Below, piece after piece: positions 62,150-64,000 of a stretch of 64,000 bases of DNA; the first letter of the stretch is position 1, and each line of letters begins with the position of its first letter. The notes beneath the pieces were generated by a model. That model was given only the letters and a program-made list of their open reading frames with translations, was not told the origin of the DNA and did not search any database. Source of the stretch: Struthidea cinerea (Eukaryota; Chordata; Aves; Passeriformes; Corcoracidae); contig VZTI01000938.1 in the NCBI GenBank assembly GCA_013397865.1, positions 969,554 to 1,033,553 on the forward strand, written 5' to 3'. Both the position numbers and the translations under genes were made by a program.

Positions 62150-62580
62150 CAGTGAGCCATCATCAGCAGAACCAAGGGGACTATAAAGTCCTCTGGTTTG
62201 AGGCTCCTACAGCTGCAGAACCCCTGAAAGTACAGGGGACATCCCAAAAGATATAAACCGTGCCTCACCATTGGCTTCTGTTCTCCTCACCTACTCCTTA
62301 CCCCATTTGCTGTGATTCCTGCCCCCCGCCCTTGTTACACCCCCCGATTCAGTTTTACTGGCTACTGTGTGTTTTCCACGTCCGTGCTGTGGGGTACAAA
62401 ACAGCCTTCAGACCACGTGGCTGGGGGGATTGCTCCGTGGTTTCTACCACGCTCAATAAACCCTTTCACCCCACAGAGACGCCCTCCGTCTACTCCTTTC
62501 CCCCTTCGCGCGCTGTAGCCATCGGGGGTCGAGGTGAACCCGTCCGGGGATTCGCCCGTCCTCCCACGCCGTGATCAGTC
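62150..62580 (+). mobile_element. Probable LTR 3' half and leader of a class I-like endogenous retrovirus
   Basis: The region has LTR-like order. There is an inverted repeat CCCCTG/CAGGGG (62221-62238), a TATA-type word (TATAAA 62252-62257, or the closer TACAAAA near 62395), and a canonical AATAAA (62455-62460) in the context CACGCTCAATAAACCC. A pyrimidine-rich U5-like stretch follows, possibly ending CA at 62520-62521. Directly after comes a G-rich string beginning TCGGGGGTCG and later CCGTCCGGGGATT. That recalls the primer-binding area of tRNA-Pro-primed gammaretrovirus-type elements, with an apparent insertion. CpG density is high from 62478 to 62573. I could not find the 5' end, a target duplication, gag-pol remains or a second LTR, so the class and edges are uncertain. 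It could also be an unrelated repeat or a gene's 3' end. Confidence 0.45.
62455..62460 (+). other. Poly(A) signal AATAAA in LTR-like region
   Basis: Canonical AATAAA in the context CACGCTCAATAAACCC, which resembles retroviral LTR poly(A) regions. AATAAA words are common in AT-rich DNA, but this one lies in GC-rich surroundings, which makes chance less likely. Confidence 0.5.
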
Positions 62581-64000
62581 TGTCCAGCTTCAGCTCAGGC
62601 AGGCAGAGAACCGAGCTAGCCAGATCGGCACCCAGAAGCAGTCCCAGAGCAGTGATGCAGAACGTGGCCGGATCTCCCTGTATACCAGCCCTGTGAAGAG
62701 CCAACAAGCTGCCACTGGGCACCTGAGGGCATGTTAAGATGCTGGGATACATTTCATCAATTGCTTAATAAAAATTGTAAATAAATCAGCTGCTCCAGCT
62801 GAGTACGAAGTCATGTTATACCTCCAGTGAAGAGGTTTTCTTAATCTCTTCATGGAATCAACAGCATTACCCAATTTTTGCATGTCTTCTTTCCTTCCTC
62901 CTTTCACTGAATTCCCTTGAAACACTGAAGTACACCTTCTTAAGTACTCTGTATTTTTCTAACCAATCATTAACTCCTTTAACTTGTTCAGGTAATTTCA
63001 CTTCCAGAGACACACCTCCCTGCGCAATCCTTATGATTATGCTTCCTTGAAGATCTTCAGTATTCTGAAATTGAAACAGCAACTGTTGTCTGTTTGGTCA
63101 ACCCGCCAACAAACTGGCAAAGGAGGTTACATGGGAAGCCAAACTACAAAATGTCACTGAGCCTAATCAGACATGAGACACTCAACTGTTCAACTCTTGC
63201 TGCCTAAAGACTCAAAGAGACCAGCCAGTGCTATTCAGATCAAAGACATTTTAAAACTGTGGATTTCTAGGCTTTCTTCTCTAGTCTCTGAGGAGAGTGC
63301 TAAGCTTTAGATGAAACTACCCCTTGATCAGACTGGCTAAAGCAAAATCTCCAACACTTGCTGCTATTTACCTCATCATGTTGGACATCAGTGACATTAA
63401 CCCTTCCAAAAGGAAGAAGTGGTGTCAGGCCCAAAATCATTGGGTAATTAAGAGATCTGAGCTGGTGCAAGGGTGTCCCACCACAATGTGACTTGGAGAA
63501 GCTGTCACGTCAGGCCTTGTTTTTGAGGAGGTGGCAACCCTCTCAGCAGCGCCAATAAATCTAGTGTTGATGTGGCATCTTTCACTGACACTGGATTCAG
63601 ATGAACTACCAGATAATGTCAGCAGCAATCACAGCTCCACCACAGTATTAAGGAACAGAGATCATTGTCATAAGAACATTTTTAGACATGTGTCTTGACG
63701 AGATTTTGCCCATCCTGTTTAGAAACTATCTAGTTATGCTGGTATTCAAAAGGAAGTTCTTATAGCTGGTGATACAAGATGGAAGTTCTCTTTCACTGTC
63801 ATTACATAAAAATCTTTATATTTGATTATGTCTTCAAGTTTCTTACCCTTTAATAGAAATATTTCTGATTTTGTTTAGAAGTCAGGTATGCATTTTAATT
63901 TTTATGAAATAAATTTTTGAAAATATATTCCTGCAATTGAGCACCGTTAATCCTCTCTGCAATCAAATTTAGCTCTTGGCTTCTGTTCTAGTTTGAAAAC
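62581..64000. other. Right-hand unique DNA, no gene seen
   Basis: The first 150 bases may be ERV leader sequence continuing from the LTR-like region, but they show no gag-like frame. The rest is AT-rich to mixed DNA without a recognised repeat. The last 17 bases (from 63984) begin TGTTCTAGTTTGAAAAC, which recalls the start of some avian ERVL-type LTRs. The window ends before this can be judged. Confidence 0.45.

Noticed and set aside
1..64000. Search for CRISPR arrays, tRNA genes, rRNA and bacterial operons
   Set aside because: No regularly spaced direct repeats, cloverleaf-forming A/B-box sequences, rRNA motifs or Shine-Dalgarno-led gene series were seen. The sequence is animal nuclear DNA.

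Overview
This is a vertebrate nuclear window, almost certainly from a bird. The best evidence is five CR1-type LINE 3' ends. Several carry the avian CR1 terminal 8-bp repeat (ATTCTATG or ATTCTGTG) and the C-terminal tail of the CR1 ORF2 protein (HWNRLP-like). The rest is AT-rich, CpG-poor, single-copy-looking DNA with scattered microsatellites. There is no operon structure and no bacterial-type gene arrangement.

I find no protein-coding gene, no recognisable exon series, and no tRNA, rRNA, snRNA or CRISPR array. The longest open frames (140-168 codons) are what chance gives in 64 kb of AT-rich DNA, or they fall inside CR1 copies or microsatellites. The window is best read as a gene desert or the inside of a very large intron.

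Layout. 1-9.5 kb: AT-rich DNA with a homeodomain-core-rich candidate conserved element (about 395-860) and one antisense CR1 (2516-2815). 9.5-31.9 kb: repeat-poor DNA with a cluster of three hairpins (9525-9622), a T25 tract and three candidate non-coding regulatory elements. 32-36 kb: a 118-nt pure-purine GAAA tract, a sense CR1 (33682-34265), a (CA)n, then an isolated CpG-rich patch (about 35090-35450) with a CTCF-like site, a GC box and G-runs, followed by an antisense CR1 (35596-35968). 36-47.5 kb: unique DNA with one more candidate element. 47546-47921: a clean solo LTR flanked by a perfect 6-bp target duplication, with alpharetrovirus-like spacing of TATA box and poly(A) signal and a perfect 13-bp hairpin in U3. 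48-58 kb: unique DNA with two more CR1 copies. 62.2-62.6 kb: a CpG-dense region resembling an LTR 3' half plus primer-binding-site area of a class I-like endogenous retrovirus. The last 1.4 kb is unique.

Nothing here forms a multi-gene system. The items most worth checking are the solo LTR with its U3 hairpin, the CpG-rich patch with its CTCF-like motif, the 62.5-kb LTR-like segment and the hairpin cluster at 9.5 kb. All calls were made by eye, without alignment or database search.
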